NCBI RefSeq assembly: GCF_020177055.1
Contig: NZ_JAIQXT010000005.1
Location: forward strand, 124,001-188,000
DNA from: Sphingomonas sp. R647
GTDB taxonomy: Bacteria > Pseudomonadota > Alphaproteobacteria > Sphingomonadales > Sphingomonadaceae
Length of the DNA stretch: 64,000 nucleotides
Reading direction: 5' to 3'
Shown here: positions 50,043 through 60,256 of the stretch, in pieces
How positions within the stretch are numbered: position 1 is the first letter of the stretch
Layout of the letters: every line of letters starts with the position of its first letter
The notes under the pieces: model-generated
Seen by the model: the letters and a program-made list of their open reading frames with translations, nothing else
Databases searched by the model: none
What the model was told of the DNA's origin: nothing
Program-made: the position numbers and the translations under genes

Positions 50043-50969
50043 TCACTGTCCCTCCCCCAGCACGCGCTTTGCAAACAGCGGATTGGCGATGCGCAGGTCG
50101 TTGCGGTCGTACCAGCGCGGCGCGGGCAGGCCCTTTTCCCACGCCAGCGCCTCGATCAGCGTGCCTTGAGCATGCGGCGTGTCGGGGGCAGCGTCGCGGA
50201 GCGGGTCGGTATAGGCTTCGTCGGCGGTGACGATGGTCCAGCCCTTGGCCTTCAGCGCCTTGACCAGATCGCCGATGAACAAAGCTGCGATGTCGGTTTC
50301 GTGGAGCAGCATGACGTGCGCTGGTGAGCGGCCCAGCGTTTTCAGCGCGAGCCCGTCGTAGAACTCCGCCGCCTCGACATGGCTTTCGACATAGAGGTCG
50401 CGCAGCGCCTTCATGTCGATCGGCTTGCTCGCCTGTTTCGCGGCGATGGTCAGGCTCTCAATGTTCCAGTCCGACGATTCAGCGGTGACGTATCCGTTGA
50501 TCAGCCCACGCGCCTTCAGCCCTGCGCGGATCGCGTCGCGCTTGACCTTGTCGCGGCCGCCCTCATCGAGGAACGGGAAGCGGAACCATGGGCGATAGCC
50601 GGGGCGCGGCTTGAGCCAAGCTTCGGCGCGGTCGAGATCGGCGAGATAGGCGTCCGCATCGGTGCTGCCGAGCTTGGGATGCGACCAGCTATGGTTGGCG
50701 AGGACATGGCCCGCCTTCACATAGCGGTCGAGATTGGTGACGCCGTCACCATGGCCGGGCTGACCGACATTGCCCGGGTTCACGAAGAACACTGCCTGTT
50801 TGACGCCCGCCCGCTTCAACGCGGCGGTGAGCTTTTTGGCGCGGTCGTCGGGATCGAGGAACGCCCCGGCCCCGCGCGGTGCGTCGTCAAAGCTGAGCGC
50901 GATCCGCTTCTGCGCGGCAGCGGGCAGCGCGAGCAGCAAGCAGGCAAGCAGGGCCGCAACGATCCTCAC
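50043..50969 (-). CDS. NodB-type polysaccharide deacetylase (copy 1)
   Basis: 308 aa. Signal peptide MRIVAALLACLLLALPAAAQ, then NodB motifs: ALSFDDAPRG (metal/catalytic Asp pair), NHSWSHPKL (HxxxH), RFPFLDEGG, ESSDWN and MLLHETD. A metal-dependent deacetylase of a periplasmic or surface polysaccharide is likely; substrate unknown. Close paralogue of the next gene, with which it overlaps by 4 bp. It has no evident link to valine catabolism. Confidence 0.88.
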   Translation of the reverse strand: MRIVAALLACLLLALPAAAQKRIALSFDDAPRGAGAFLDPDDRAKKLTAALKRAGVKQAVFFVNPGNVGQPGHGDGVTNLDRYVKAGHVLANHSWSHPKLGSTDADAYLADLDRAEAWLKPRPGYRPWFRFPFLDEGGRDKVKRDAIRAGLKARGLINGYVTAESSDWNIESLTIAAKQASKPIDMKALRDLYVESHVEAAEFYDGLALKTLGRSPAHVMLLHETDIAALFIGDLVKALKAKGWTIVTADEAYTDPLRDAAPDTPHAQGTLIEALAWEKGLPAPRWYDRNDLRIANPLFAKRVLGEGQ

Positions 50970-51931
50970 TGGACGCTCGCCCCCTGCATCACCCGCGCCT
51001 CGAACAGTCGGTCGGCGATGGGGCCGTCGGTGCGATCATACCAGCGCGACCCCTCCAGCCCCTTTTCCCAGGCGAGCATCTGGATGCGGGTGCCATTGGC
51101 GAAATCGACCTGCGGCGTGCGGCGCGCGATCGGGTCGTCGAACGCCTCGTCCGCTGTGACGATGGTCCAGCCGGCCTTGCGCAGCCCGGCGACCATGTCG
51201 GGCAGGAACAGCGCGGCAAGGTCGGTTTCGTGCAACAACAGCACCTGTGCCGGGTGGCGGCCGGTGGCACGCAGCGCGAGGCTGTCGGCGAACTCCGCCG
51301 CGCCGACATGGGTTTCGACATAGAGGTCGCGCAGCCGCGCCATGTCGATCGTCCGCCCCGCGCGCTTCGCCGCGATCGTCAGCCGCTCCATGTTCCAGTC
51401 ATAGCCATCGGCGGTGACGTAGCCGTTGATCAGCCCGCGCGCGGCAAGCCCTTCGCGCACCGCCTGTGCCTTGCCCGCGTCGCGCCCGCCCTCATCGAGG
51501 AACGGGAAGCGGAACCACGGGCGATAGCTAGAACGCCCGCGCAGCCACGCCTGCGACTGGTCGATATCGGCGAGGTAGAATGCGGCGCTGACCCGCGACA
51601 GGCCGGGATGGCTGCACGTATGGTCGGCCAGGACGTGACCCGCCGTCTCATACGCACGGACCAAAGCACCGTCGCGGTCGCTCTGCATCCGGCACGGGTT
51701 GATGAAGAACGCCGCCTGCCGCACGCCCGAAGCCTCCAGCGCCGCGATCAGCTTCGGCCCGCGTTCCTCCAGCGTCAGGAACGCCCCCGCCCCGCGCGGG
51801 GTATCGTCGAAGGTGATGGCGATGCGCTTGTCCACGCGCTCAGGCTCGCTCGCCGACAGCGCAAGCGGCGCGGCCCATGCGATGCAGGTGAGCGCCGCAA
51901 CCGCCACGATTATCCGAAACAGCCAGACCAA
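50966..51931 (-). CDS. NodB-type polysaccharide deacetylase (copy 2)
   Basis: 321 aa. N-terminal hydrophobic segment (LFRIIVAVAALTCIAWAAPL) acting as signal or anchor. Motifs: ITFDDTPRGAGAF, ADHTCSHPGL, RFPFLDEGG, YDWN and LLLHETD, parallel to copy 1 along the whole length. The two genes are a tandem duplication with 4-bp overlap and probably act on the same or related glycans. Confidence 0.88.
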   Translation of the reverse strand: MVWLFRIIVAVAALTCIAWAAPLALSASEPERVDKRIAITFDDTPRGAGAFLTLEERGPKLIAALEASGVRQAAFFINPCRMQSDRDGALVRAYETAGHVLADHTCSHPGLSRVSAAFYLADIDQSQAWLRGRSSYRPWFRFPFLDEGGRDAGKAQAVREGLAARGLINGYVTADGYDWNMERLTIAAKRAGRTIDMARLRDLYVETHVGAAEFADSLALRATGRHPAQVLLLHETDLAALFLPDMVAGLRKAGWTIVTADEAFDDPIARRTPQVDFANGTRIQMLAWEKGLEGSRWYDRTDGPIADRLFEARVMQGASVQ

Positions 51932-52006
51932 GCCGCATCCCCCGCAGACCCGGAAAGATGGTTAGCATGGTCTCAAGCGATTCTCGAACTCCGCGGCGCA
52001 CCCGTC

Positions 52007-53509
52007 TCATCCCATCGTGGGAATGACGAAGGCGTTGGCGGCGTCCCCCACCCCGCCATCGGGCCAGCGCTGGGTGATCGTCTTTACCTTGGTGAAGAAC
52101 TTGACCCCCTCCATGCCGTGCTGGTTGGTGTCGCCGAACGCGCTGCGCTTCCACCCGCCAAAGCTGTGATAGGCGACCGGCACGGGGATCGGCACGTTGA
52201 TGCCGACCATGCCGACATTGACCCGCGCGGCAAATTCGCGCGCGGCGTGACCGTTGCGGGTGAAGATCGCGACGCCATTGCCGTACTGATGGTCGCTCGG
52301 CAGGCGCAGCGCCTCCTCGAAATTGTCGGCGCGCACCATCTGAAGGACCGGGCCGAAAATCTCTTCCTGATACGAACGCATCTGCGGCGTCACGCGATCG
52401 AACAGGGTCGGGCCGACGAAGAAGCCATCCTCATGCCCCTGAAGGCTGAAGCCGCGACCGTCGATGACCAGCTCGGCACCTTCGTCGACGCCCATCTGGA
52501 TGTAGGATTCGATCTTGGCCTTGTGCGCGGCGGTGACGACCGGGCCATAGTGCGCCTCGGCATCGGTCGACACGCCGATCCGCAGCGCCTCGATCGCGGG
52601 CAGCAGTTTCTCGCGCAGCGCGATCGCTGTCTTCTCGCCCACTGGCACGACGACCGGCAGCGCCATGCAGCGCTCCCCCGCCGAGCCAAAGGCGGCGCCG
52701 GCAAGGTCGTTGACCACCTGATCGAGATCCGCGTCGGGCATGACGATGCCGTGGTTCTTCGCGCCGCCCATCGCCTGAACGCGCTTCCCTGCCTCGACGC
52801 CGCGGCGATAGACATAATGCGCGATGTCGGACGAGCCGACGAAGCTGACCGCCTTGATCTCCGGATGGTCGAGGATCGCGTCGACCATCTCCTTGTCGCC
52901 CTGCACCACCTGAAGCACGCCATCGGGCATGCCCGCTTCCTGCATCAGTTCGGCCAGCCGCACCGGCACGCTGGGGTCGCGCTCGCTGGGTTTCAAAATG
53001 AAGGCGTTGCCGCAGGCGATGGCGACGCCGAACATCCACATCGGGATCATTGCCGGGAAGTTGAACGGGGTGATCCCCGCGACCACGCCGAGCGGCTGGC
53101 GCATCGAGTAGACGTCGATGCCGGGCCCTGCCCCCTGCGTGTACTCGCCCTTGAGCACATGCGGGATGCCACAGGCGAATTCGATGACCTCAAGGCCACG
53201 CTGGATGTCGCCCTTCGAATCCGCGATCACCTTGCCATGCTCGGACGACAGCAGGTGTGCCAGCTCGTCCATATGCTTCTCGACCAGCGCCTTGAACGCG
53301 AACATCACGCGCGCGCGCCGCTGGGGATTGGTCGCGGCCCAGCCGATTTGCGCGGCCAGCGCCTTCTGCATTGCGGTTTCGAGGTCGGCGGGGCTGCCGA
53401 GCGTCACCTGGGCCTGTACTGCCCCGCTATTCGGGTCGAACACGTCCGACCGGCGCGTGCCGGTGCCCGCACTGGCGCTGCCGCCGATGAAATGGGTGAT
53501 CTCGCGCAT
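52007..53509 (-). CDS. mmsA: Methylmalonate-semialdehyde dehydrogenase MmsA
   Basis: 500 aa CoA-acylating aldehyde dehydrogenase. Start ATG 53509 (MREITHFIGG). Signatures: AGITPFNFPAMIPMWMFGVA, VSFVGSSDIAHYVYRRGVEA and the catalytic Cys in GSAGERCMALPVVV. Converts methylmalonate semialdehyde to propionyl-CoA, the last step of valine degradation shared with mmsB. Divergent from a LysR regulator, which is its likely controller. Confidence 0.94.
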   Translation of the reverse strand: MREITHFIGGSASAGTGTRRSDVFDPNSGAVQAQVTLGSPADLETAMQKALAAQIGWAATNPQRRARVMFAFKALVEKHMDELAHLLSSEHGKVIADSKGDIQRGLEVIEFACGIPHVLKGEYTQGAGPGIDVYSMRQPLGVVAGITPFNFPAMIPMWMFGVAIACGNAFILKPSERDPSVPVRLAELMQEAGMPDGVLQVVQGDKEMVDAILDHPEIKAVSFVGSSDIAHYVYRRGVEAGKRVQAMGGAKNHGIVMPDADLDQVVNDLAGAAFGSAGERCMALPVVVPVGEKTAIALREKLLPAIEALRIGVSTDAEAHYGPVVTAAHKAKIESYIQMGVDEGAELVIDGRGFSLQGHEDGFFVGPTLFDRVTPQMRSYQEEIFGPVLQMVRADNFEEALRLPSDHQYGNGVAIFTRNGHAAREFAARVNVGMVGINVPIPVPVAYHSFGGWKRSAFGDTNQHGMEGVKFFTKVKTITQRWPDGGVGDAANAFVIPTMG

Positions 53510-53575
53510 GGGTCGGGCCTCTCCTATTTGCGGCAGGTGATGCACCCGCGGGGGGATTGGCGGCAACCCATCGAC

Positions 53576-53594
53576 ATGCAGGCCATAGCTGCAT
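53576..53594. promoter_or_regulatory. Candidate LysR operator between mmsA and its regulator
   Basis: ATGCAG (53576-53581), 7 bases, CTGCAT (53589-53594): a perfect 6-bp dyad in the divergent gap between mmsA and the LysR gene. Position and symmetry fit a LysR-type site controlling both genes. It also argues against starting the LysR protein at the upstream ATG at 53575. Confidence 0.4.
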
Positions 53595-53605
53595 ATTTGC
53601 AGGCA

Positions 53606-54484
53606 ATGGACTGGAGCGACCTCCCCATCTTCCTCGCGATTGCCCGCACCGGCCAGCTTGCAAAGGCCGCGCAGAGCCTGTCGATCGACGCCACCACCGC
53701 CGGCCGCCGCCTCCGCCGCCTCGAACAGGCGGTCGGCGAGCGGCTGTTCGAGCAGGGGCCGGATGGCCAGGCGCTAACCCCGGCGGGCGAGCGGCTGCTG
53801 ACCCATGCCCGCGCGATGGAACGTGCTGCGGCCGCGATCGGCGAGCGCGAGGCTGGCGGGCCGGTGCGCGGCACGGTGCGGGTCAGCGTGTCCGAGGGGT
53901 TCGGCAGCTGGTTCGTCAGCCGCCATCTCGGCACGCTCGCCGACGCGCATCCGGGGCTGTCGGTCGATCTGGTCGCGAGCAGCGGCTTCCTCAATCCGAC
54001 GCGGCGCGAAACCGATGTCGCGGTGCTGCTGGCCCGCCCGCGCCGGGGGCCGTTGCTCACCCGCAAGCTCGCCGATTACGGCCTGCGTCTCTACGCCTCG
54101 CGCGCCTACCTCGCCGCGCACGGCACCCCCGCCAGCGCCGAGCAGCTGCGCGACCACCGGCTGATCGGCTATGTCCCCGACATCCTCTACGCGCCCGAAC
54201 TGCGTTACCTCGACGAAATTCCCGGCGCCCCCGCGCCACAGCTGCGATCGTCCAGCATCAATGCACAGCACCGGATGACCGAGGCCGGTGCGGGGGTCGC
54301 GGTGCTGCCCTGTTTCATCGGCGATGCCGATCCGGGGCTGACGCGGGTGCTGCCCGACCTGGCGATCCGGCGGAGCTTCTGGCTGGTCACGCATGAGGAG
54401 ACGCGACACTTCGCCCCGGTCGCGGCGTTTACCGACTGGCTCGGGGCGCTGGTTGCCGCGCATCGCTCCGAACTTGTCGGCTAG
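53606..54484 (+). CDS. LysR-family transcriptional regulator
   Basis: 292 aa. N-terminal winged helix-turn-helix (LPIFLAIARTGQLAKAAQSL, TTAGRRLRRLEQAVGERLFE) and a C-terminal substrate-binding fold (VRVSVSEGFGSWFVSRHLGT, GAGVAVLPCFIGDADPG). Start at MDWSDL, ATG 53606. Divergent from mmsA, so it probably controls mmsA and perhaps the other valine genes. A 1084-codon open frame that ends with this gene is only fortuitous read-in from antisense sequence. Confidence 0.9.
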   Translation: MDWSDLPIFLAIARTGQLAKAAQSLSIDATTAGRRLRRLEQAVGERLFEQGPDGQALTPAGERLLTHARAMERAAAAIGEREAGGPVRGTVRVSVSEGFGSWFVSRHLGTLADAHPGLSVDLVASSGFLNPTRRETDVAVLLARPRRGPLLTRKLADYGLRLYASRAYLAAHGTPASAEQLRDHRLIGYVPDILYAPELRYLDEIPGAPAPQLRSSSINAQHRMTEAGAGVAVLPCFIGDADPGLTRVLPDLAIRRSFWLVTHEETRHFAPVAAFTDWLGALVAAHRSELVG

Positions 54485-54573
54485 TCGAAAAGCCGCACAA
54501 AACCGCCATTTGTCACGGAAGTGTCACGCCCGGCTAACACGGCATTTACCCTCTACTCCCTATCACCAGCGCT

Positions 54574-55893
54574 ATGTTCGCGCTCGCCGATCCCGCCCCC
54601 GCCCCTTCCACGACGACGCGCGAGTGGCTGTCGACGGTCGAGCGCAATCCGCCGTTCCTGCGCGAGCAGGACACGCTGTTCACCGCGACCGAGATGTTCC
54701 AGGCGAATATGGAGCTGCGCCTGCTGCCCGTGGTCGATGCCAGTCACCGCGCGATCGGGGCGCTGTTTGAAAAGGATGTGCGGCGGCTGCTGCTCAACCC
54801 GTTCGGTCATGCGCTGATGCGTAACCCGGCTTATGGAAGCGCGATTGCGGCGCATATCCGCCCCTGCCCTGAGGCGGAGGTGGACCAGGATATCGGCGCG
54901 GTGCTGGACGCCTATCGCGCCGCCAGCGGGCAGGAGGGGATGATCCTGACGCATCGCGGACGGCTGTTCGCAGTCGTCGCCAACCGGCGGATCGTCAGCC
55001 TCGCGGTCGAGCGCGAACTAAACCATGCGCGCGGACAGCTCCAGCGATCGGCACGGATCGAGGCGGCATCGGCGCGGTTCGAACAGCAGGTCGGATCACT
55101 CGCGCGCACGCTCGCCAGCCTGTCGCAGCGGATCGGCGGGAACGCCACCGCCACCGCATCACGCGCGGCGGATACCGGCGACCGCGCTGCCGCAGTCGCG
55201 TCGGCGGCGGCGCAGACCAGCCTCAGCATGACCGGAATTGCCGATCGCGGGCGGATGCTTGCCGAAGCCTTCGCGGCCATCAACGCGGATACGACGCGCG
55301 CCAAGGCGGCGGCGGAAAATGCCGTTGGGCTGGTCGGCGAAGGTGGTGCGCGGATGCGCCAGCTGATCCGTTCGGCGGAGTCGATCGACGCCGTGATCGC
55401 GCTGATCGGCGATATTGCCGGTCAGGTGAATTTGCTCGCGCTCAACGCGACGATCGAAGCCGCGCGCGCGGGCGAGGCCGGACGCGGCTTCACCGTGGTG
55501 GCGAACGAGGTCAAGGCGCTGGCGACGCAGGCGGGGCACGCGGCGGGAAGAATTACCGCGCATGTTGCCGAACTGTGCACTGGCATCGCTCAAGTGGCGG
55601 ACGGCCATGGTGAGGTCGAACGCGCCATCGCGGCGATGGCGCGCCTGTGCGACACGGTCGAAGATGCGGTGGCGACCCAGCGCGACACGACCCGCCTGAT
55701 CGCGATGACGGTGGAGGAGACGGTCAGCGCGGGGGCGATGATCGCCGACGATGTCGATGCGATCGGCGGCACTGCGGGATCGGCGACGAAAAGCGCGCAG
55801 GAAATGGGTTGCCTTGCGGACCGGCTGCAGGCTGAAGCGGGGGCGTTGGATGCCGCGGTTCGGGGGTTTTTGGCGGATCTGCGGGCGGCCTAA
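54574..55893 (+). CDS. Cytosolic chemoreceptor with N-terminal CBS-like pair
   Basis: 439 aa without membrane helices. Residues about 20-150 resemble paired CBS modules ([52 protein letters not shown]), which often bind adenine nucleotides. The C-terminal part is an MCP signalling domain with a canonical tip, [20 protein letters not shown] and [17 protein letters not shown]. It probably reports metabolic or nucleotide status to the chemotaxis system. Transcribed alone; its end overlaps the convergent bioA by 4 bp. It is separated from the flagellar island by about 9 kb. Confidence 0.82.
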   Translation: MFALADPAPAPSTTTREWLSTVERNPPFLREQDTLFTATEMFQANMELRLLPVVDASHRAIGALFEKDVRRLLLNPFGHALMRNPAYGSAIAAHIRPCPEAEVDQDIGAVLDAYRAASGQEGMILTHRGRLFAVVANRRIVSLAVERELNHARGQLQRSARIEAASARFEQQVGSLARTLASLSQRIGGNATATASRAADTGDRAAAVASAAAQTSLSMTGIADRGRMLAEAFAAINADTTRAKAAAENAVGLVGEGGARMRQLIRSAESIDAVIALIGDIAGQVNLLALNATIEAARAGEAGRGFTVVANEVKALATQAGHAAGRITAHVAELCTGIAQVADGHGEVERAIAAMARLCDTVEDAVATQRDTTRLIAMTVEETVSAGAMIADDVDAIGGTAGSATKSAQEMGCLADRLQAEAGALDAAVRGFLADLRAA

Positions 55894-57131
55894 AGCCCGT
55901 CCACTGCCTCCCCGATCACAGCGTAAACCCGCGCCAGATCGTCGTCCGAAATGCAATAAGGCGGCATCACATAAACGCTGTTGCCGAGCGGGCGGAGCAG
56001 CACATCGCGGTCGCGGAAGAACGCCATCAGGCGTGGGCCGAGCGTAGACATATAGCTGCCCGCCGTCTGCTCGAACTCCATCGCGACGATCGTGCCGATC
56101 TGACGGAGATTGCTGACTTTTCCGGCGAGCGGCGCGGACAATTCCGCCTGACGCCGTGCGAGATCTGCGACCCGCTCCAGCACCGGCTCGTCCCGCCAGA
56201 TCGCAAGGTTGGCGACGGCGGCAGCGCAGGCGATCGGGTTGGCGGTGTAGCTGGACGAATGGAAGAACATTCGTGCCCGGTCGTCGCTCAAATGCGAGGC
56301 GAAAATCTCTTCGGTCGCAAGCGTCACCGCCAGCGGCAGTGATCCCCCGGTCAACCCCTTGGACAGGCACAGCAGGTCGGGGACCACGCCCGCCTGCTCG
56401 CACGCCAGCAGCGTGCCGGTGCGGCCCCAGCCGGTCATCACCTCATCCGCGATGAACAGCACGCCATGCGCCGCGCACATCTCCCGCATCGCGCGCAGGA
56501 TCTGCGGCGGATAGATCAGCATGCCGCCTGCGCCCAGGATCAGCGGCTCAACGATCAGCGCCGCCGGGCGCGCCCGGCAATATGCCTCCAGCGCATCGAG
56601 GGTCGCTTGCTCGGCACCCGGCTCGGGAAAGGGGATGACGTCGACGTCGAACAGCAGCGGCGCGTAACTCTTGTTGAACACGCCGCGCGCGCCGACCGAC
56701 ATGCCGCCGATCGTGTCGCCATGATAGCTGCCCTGCATCACGACGATGCGGTGGCGATCCTCCCCGCGATTGGCGAAATGGCCGAGCGCCATCTTGAGCG
56801 CGACCTCGACACTGGTCGATCCGCTGTCGGAGAAGAACACTTTGGTCAACGCGGGTGGCATCATCGCGGTAAGGTCCCGCGCCAGCGTCTCGGCGGGTTC
56901 ATGGGTCCAGCCGGCGAAGATCAGCTGGTCGAGCCGCTCCGCCTGCGCGCGGATCGCCGCCATGATGCGCGGGTGGCAATGGCCGTGCGTCGTCACCCAC
57001 CAGGACGAGATCGCGTCAATCACGCGGCGGCCATCGGCGGTGTGGAGGATTGCGCCCTGCGCATGCGTCACCAGCGGCACCGGCTCGTTGAGGCCATGCT
57101 GGGTAAAGGGATGCCAGACGGGTGACGTCAT
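55890..57131 (-). CDS. bioA: Adenosylmethionine-8-amino-7-oxononanoate aminotransferase BioA
   Basis: 413 aa PLP enzyme converting KAPA to DAPA in biotin synthesis. [20 protein letters not shown] at the start, [49 protein letters not shown] and the PLP Lys in [18 protein letters not shown] are all BioA features. Overlaps bioD by 4 bp. Confidence 0.95.
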   Translation of the reverse strand: MTSPVWHPFTQHGLNEPVPLVTHAQGAILHTADGRRVIDAISSWWVTTHGHCHPRIMAAIRAQAERLDQLIFAGWTHEPAETLARDLTAMMPPALTKVFFSDSGSTSVEVALKMALGHFANRGEDRHRIVVMQGSYHGDTIGGMSVGARGVFNKSYAPLLFDVDVIPFPEPGAEQATLDALEAYCRARPAALIVEPLILGAGGMLIYPPQILRAMREMCAAHGVLFIADEVMTGWGRTGTLLACEQAGVVPDLLCLSKGLTGGSLPLAVTLATEEIFASHLSDDRARMFFHSSSYTANPIACAAAVANLAIWRDEPVLERVADLARRQAELSAPLAGKVSNLRQIGTIVAMEFEQTAGSYMSTLGPRLMAFFRDRDVLLRPLGNSVYVMPPYCISDDDLARVYAVIGEAVDGL

Positions 57132-57730
57132 GCGAGCGGCCCGAGGTCGAGTTGCGCCGCCGCCGTGCGGAGGCTGTCCGGGGTCAGTGGATCGAGGCGC
57201 GGCAAGCGACCCAGCGACGACACCTGCCCCATCGCGCAGATCGTCGCCTCGCTGTCGGGCACTTCATCGCCCGAAAACAGGATGCCCGCCACGCGCACGC
57301 CGCGCGCACGCAGCACTTCGATCGTCATCAGGCTGTGGTTGATCGTGCCGAGCGCGGTGCGCGCGACGATCACCACCGGCAGCCCCCAGCGCGCGAACAG
57401 ATCGGCGTAGAGCAGGTCGCGGGTCACCGGCACCAGCGCGCCCCCCGCCCCCTCGATCACCAGCCGCCCCGCTGGCGGGGTGAGGCGCCCGGGGTCGATC
57501 GTCACCCCGTCGATCTCCGCCGCACGATGCGGCGAGCAGGGGGTTTCGAGGAAATAGGCTTCGGGCAGCGTGTCCACCCCGGCCAGCCGCGCGACCGCCT
57601 CACGGTCGGTTTCTTCCTCTTCGCGCCCAGCCTGGACCGGTTTCCAATAGGTCGCGCTCAGCCGCCAGGCGAGCGCCGCCGACGCAACGGTCTTGCCCAC
57701 CCCGGTATCGGTGCCGGTGACGACGATCAT
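57128..57730 (-). CDS. bioD: Dethiobiotin synthetase BioD
   Basis: 200 aa ATP-dependent carboxylase. P-loop [20 protein letters not shown], substrate loop YWKPVQAG, and [20 protein letters not shown] are diagnostic. Overlaps both bioA and bioF by 4 bp. Confidence 0.95.
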   Translation of the reverse strand: MIVVTGTDTGVGKTVASAALAWRLSATYWKPVQAGREEEETDREAVARLAGVDTLPEAYFLETPCSPHRAAEIDGVTIDPGRLTPPAGRLVIEGAGGALVPVTRDLLYADLFARWGLPVVIVARTALGTINHSLMTIEVLRARGVRVAGILFSGDEVPDSEATICAMGQVSSLGRLPRLDPLTPDSLRTAAAQLDLGPLA

Positions 57731-58836
57731 GCGAGTGCCTCTGCCAGTGAATCAATATCTTGCGGGGTAACGTTCAGCGTCAGCGTGATGCGCAGCCGCG
57801 CGGTCCCCGGCGCAACTGTCGGCGGGCGGATGCCGCGCACGTCGAACCCGCGCGCCTGCACCGCCGCTGCACGCGCCATCGTCGCCGCATCGTCGCCGAT
57901 GATCAGCGGCAGGATCTGCGTCCCCGTCGCGGTCACGCCATGCGGGGCGAGTGCGGTTTCGGCATGGGCGATCAGCGTATGGAGCCGCGCACGCCGCTCC
58001 GGCTCGTCCGCCACGATGCGCAGTGCCGTGCGGACCGCTCTCGCCAGCAAAGGCGATGGCGCGGTCGAGAAGATGAACGGGCGCGCGCGGTTGATCAGGA
58101 AATCGATCAGCACGCGCGGGCCGGTGACGAGCGCGCCCTGACAGCCCAGCGCCTTGCCGCAGGTGTGCAGCGCGACGACATTCTCGGCGCCCTCGAGCGC
58201 CTCGGCCAGCCCGCGCCCATGCGCACCCCACACGCCGGTGGCATGCGCCTCATCGACCAGCAGCACGGCGTCATGCCGCGCCGCCACCGCCGCCAGCTCG
58301 GCGACCGGGGCGCAATCGCCATCCATCGAATAGAGCGTCTCGAATGCGATCCACGGCGTGCCCGTGCCCCCACCGGCGCGCCAGGCGCGGATCGCATCGT
58401 CCACCGCCTGTGGGTCATTATGCCCTGCCGCCATCGCCGGGGCGCGGGCGAGGCGCAGGCCGTCGTGCATGCTGGCATGGATCATGGCGTCATGGACGAG
58501 CAGGTCGCCCGGCTGCGGCAGCGTCGCCAGCAGCGCGACATTGGCGGCAAAGCCGGTGGCGAAGTACAGGCACGCCTCCGCACCGAACAGCGCGGCGGCT
58601 TCGGCCTCCAGCGCCGCGATCTCGGGATCGTTGCCGCGCAGCAGCCGCGACCCGCCCGACCCCACCGCCACGCCGCGCGCGACGGCATCGGCCACGGCAT
58701 CGCGCAGTCGCTGATCATTGGCGAGCCCGAGATAGTCGTTCGACGCAAAGTCCAGCCCGGCGCGCGGGCTGAGCGACCGCAGCCGCCCTGCCCGCTCCAG
58801 CCGGTTCAGATCGTCGCGGTGAAAGTCCGGCGTCAT
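57727..58836 (-). CDS. bioF: 8-amino-7-oxononanoate synthase BioF
   Basis: 369 aa PLP enzyme. Start at ATG 58836 ([17 protein letters not shown]); the longer frame lies in the upstream gene. [40 protein letters not shown] and PLP-Lys in [17 protein letters not shown]. First committed step of biotin synthesis. bioB and bioC are not in this window. Overlaps the upstream lyase gene by 4 bp. Confidence 0.93.
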   Translation of the reverse strand: MTPDFHRDDLNRLERAGRLRSLSPRAGLDFASNDYLGLANDQRLRDAVADAVARGVAVGSGGSRLLRGNDPEIAALEAEAAALFGAEACLYFATGFAANVALLATLPQPGDLLVHDAMIHASMHDGLRLARAPAMAAGHNDPQAVDDAIRAWRAGGGTGTPWIAFETLYSMDGDCAPVAELAAVAARHDAVLLVDEAHATGVWGAHGRGLAEALEGAENVVALHTCGKALGCQGALVTGPRVLIDFLINRARPFIFSTAPSPLLARAVRTALRIVADEPERRARLHTLIAHAETALAPHGVTATGTQILPLIIGDDAATMARAAAVQARGFDVRGIRPPTVAPGTARLRITLTLNVTPQDIDSLAEALA

Positions 58837-59669
58837 GCCGCTCCCGCACGGGCTAGCAGCGCCTGCGCCTGTTTGAGGTGCGGCGCGTCGATCATCTTGC
58901 CGTCGAGCTGCAGCGCCCCCGCGCCGGGGTTGGCGGCGAACGCGGCAACGACCGCCTGCGCGTGGGCGATCGCCGCTTCGGACGGGGTGAAGGCCGCGTT
59001 GATCACCGGGACCTGCGCCGGGTGGATCGCCATCATGCCGGTAAAGCCGTCGCGCATTGCCCGCGCGCAATAGGCCTCCAGCCCCTCAAGGTTGCGGAAA
59101 TCGGGATAGACGGTCTCGATCGGCGCGACTCCGGCGGCGTGCGCGCCGAACAAGGTGAGGCCGCGGATCATCTCGTATGGCGGGGTGTAGCGGCCATCTG
59201 CCTCACGCGACGATTGCGCACCGATTGCGGCGGGCAAATCCTCCGCCCCCCAGGTGATCCCGGCGAGGCGCGACGAGCAACCGGCATAGCTGCCCAGGCC
59301 AAAGATCGCGGCGGGCGTCTCGGTCGCGATCGGCAGGATGCGCGCCGATACGCCAGCGAGCATCGCGTCGAGCGCGGCCACATCCTGCCCGCTCGCCGAT
59401 TTGGGCAGGACGATGCCATCAGCACCGCGCGCGGCGGCAAGGTCGTCCTGCGTCATTCCGCTGTCGAGCGGATTGATGCGGACCCACAACGCCGGGCCGC
59501 CATGCTGCTTGGCGAGGAACGCCGCCACCGCCGCGCGCGCCTCCGCCTTGCGCTCCGGCGTCACCGAATCCTCAAGGTCCAGGATCAGCGCATCGGCACC
59601 GCTGGCCAGCGCCTTTTCCATCCGGTCGGGCCGGTCACCGGGGACGAACAACAGCGAACGCAGGCGCAT
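58833..59669 (-). CDS. HpcH/HpaI family CoA-ester lyase (CitE-like)
   Basis: 278 aa. MRLRSLLFVPGDRPDRMEKA, LILDLEDSVTPERKAEARA, RINPLDSGMTQDDLAA and GITWGAEDLPAAIG are the conserved segments of citrate-lyase-beta/malyl-CoA-lyase proteins. GAGAGGAAA precedes the ATG at 59669. The exact CoA-ester substrate cannot be told. It heads the minus-strand unit with bioF-bioD-bioA by a 4-bp overlap, an odd partner for biotin genes. Confidence 0.88.
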   Translation of the reverse strand: MRLRSLLFVPGDRPDRMEKALASGADALILDLEDSVTPERKAEARAAVAAFLAKQHGGPALWVRINPLDSGMTQDDLAAARGADGIVLPKSASGQDVAALDAMLAGVSARILPIATETPAAIFGLGSYAGCSSRLAGITWGAEDLPAAIGAQSSREADGRYTPPYEMIRGLTLFGAHAAGVAPIETVYPDFRNLEGLEAYCARAMRDGFTGMMAIHPAQVPVINAAFTPSEAAIAHAQAVVAAFAANPGAGALQLDGKMIDAPHLKQAQALLARAGAA

Positions 59670-59848
59670 CGGATTTCCTCTCTCGTGCCCCGCGCCATGC
59701 CTTTGCCGCGCGCCAACGGCAAGCCGCATCAAAGCGGGCCGGCTGCAAGCGACTGGGTAGCGGACAGGCATCGCGTTGGCGCGCTCCCAAAAGAGGCGAT
59801 AGGTGTCTGACAAAACCGATCGACTCGCGTAACCACTGGGGAACATCT

Positions 59849-60256
59849 ATGAGGGAGATCGTGGAATTTCGAGCCGAGGGCGACCGACCGGTCGAAAACG
59901 ATGAAGCAGCGGAGGCTCTACCGCTTGCCTCGGTGATCCACCGGCTCGTTACTCGCGATGGCTGGGAAACAGGCGATCTCGGTCGGCATTCATTCTACGG
60001 CTGGGCCTTTGACGCACGGCGACAGAGATTTCGGTCATGTTTGATGCTTGCGCGGGGACCGAGCGTTGATGCTTGGGCGCTCTATATCGATAAGCAAAGC
60101 TGGTTTGGCAGACGCGATCCCGAGCTAGCAGAAGCGATTGTAAACGGGCTGACGCAGATGCCTCAATTCGGTGACGTAAGAGTAACGCACGTCCGGCGGT
60201 TACAAGATTTCGCGAGCGTCGCGCTGGGAGCGACCGCTAATCGGACCACCTCCTAA
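59849..60256 (+). CDS. Hypothetical protein with atypical base composition
   Basis: 135 aa, soluble, function not recognised. ATG at 59849, with TGGGGAAC upstream. The sequence is visibly poorer in G+C and less biased at third codon positions than its neighbours (for example around 60010-60130). Contains VTRDGWETGDLGRHSFYGWA, DAWALYIDKQSWFGR, and a late VTHVRRLQDFASVALGA. Ends 4 bp into the convergent regA gene. Possibly acquired or weakly selected. Confidence 0.6.
   Translation: MREIVEFRAEGDRPVENDEAAEALPLASVIHRLVTRDGWETGDLGRHSFYGWAFDARRQRFRSCLMLARGPSVDAWALYIDKQSWFGRRDPELAEAIVNGLTQMPQFGDVRVTHVRRLQDFASVALGATANRTTS

Noticed and set aside
51230..54484. A 1084-codon plus-strand open frame
   Set aside because: Only its last 292 codons (the LysR gene) look like protein. 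The rest is antisense to a deacetylase and mmsA and is Arg/His/Asp-rich low-complexity translation, as expected in high-GC DNA.
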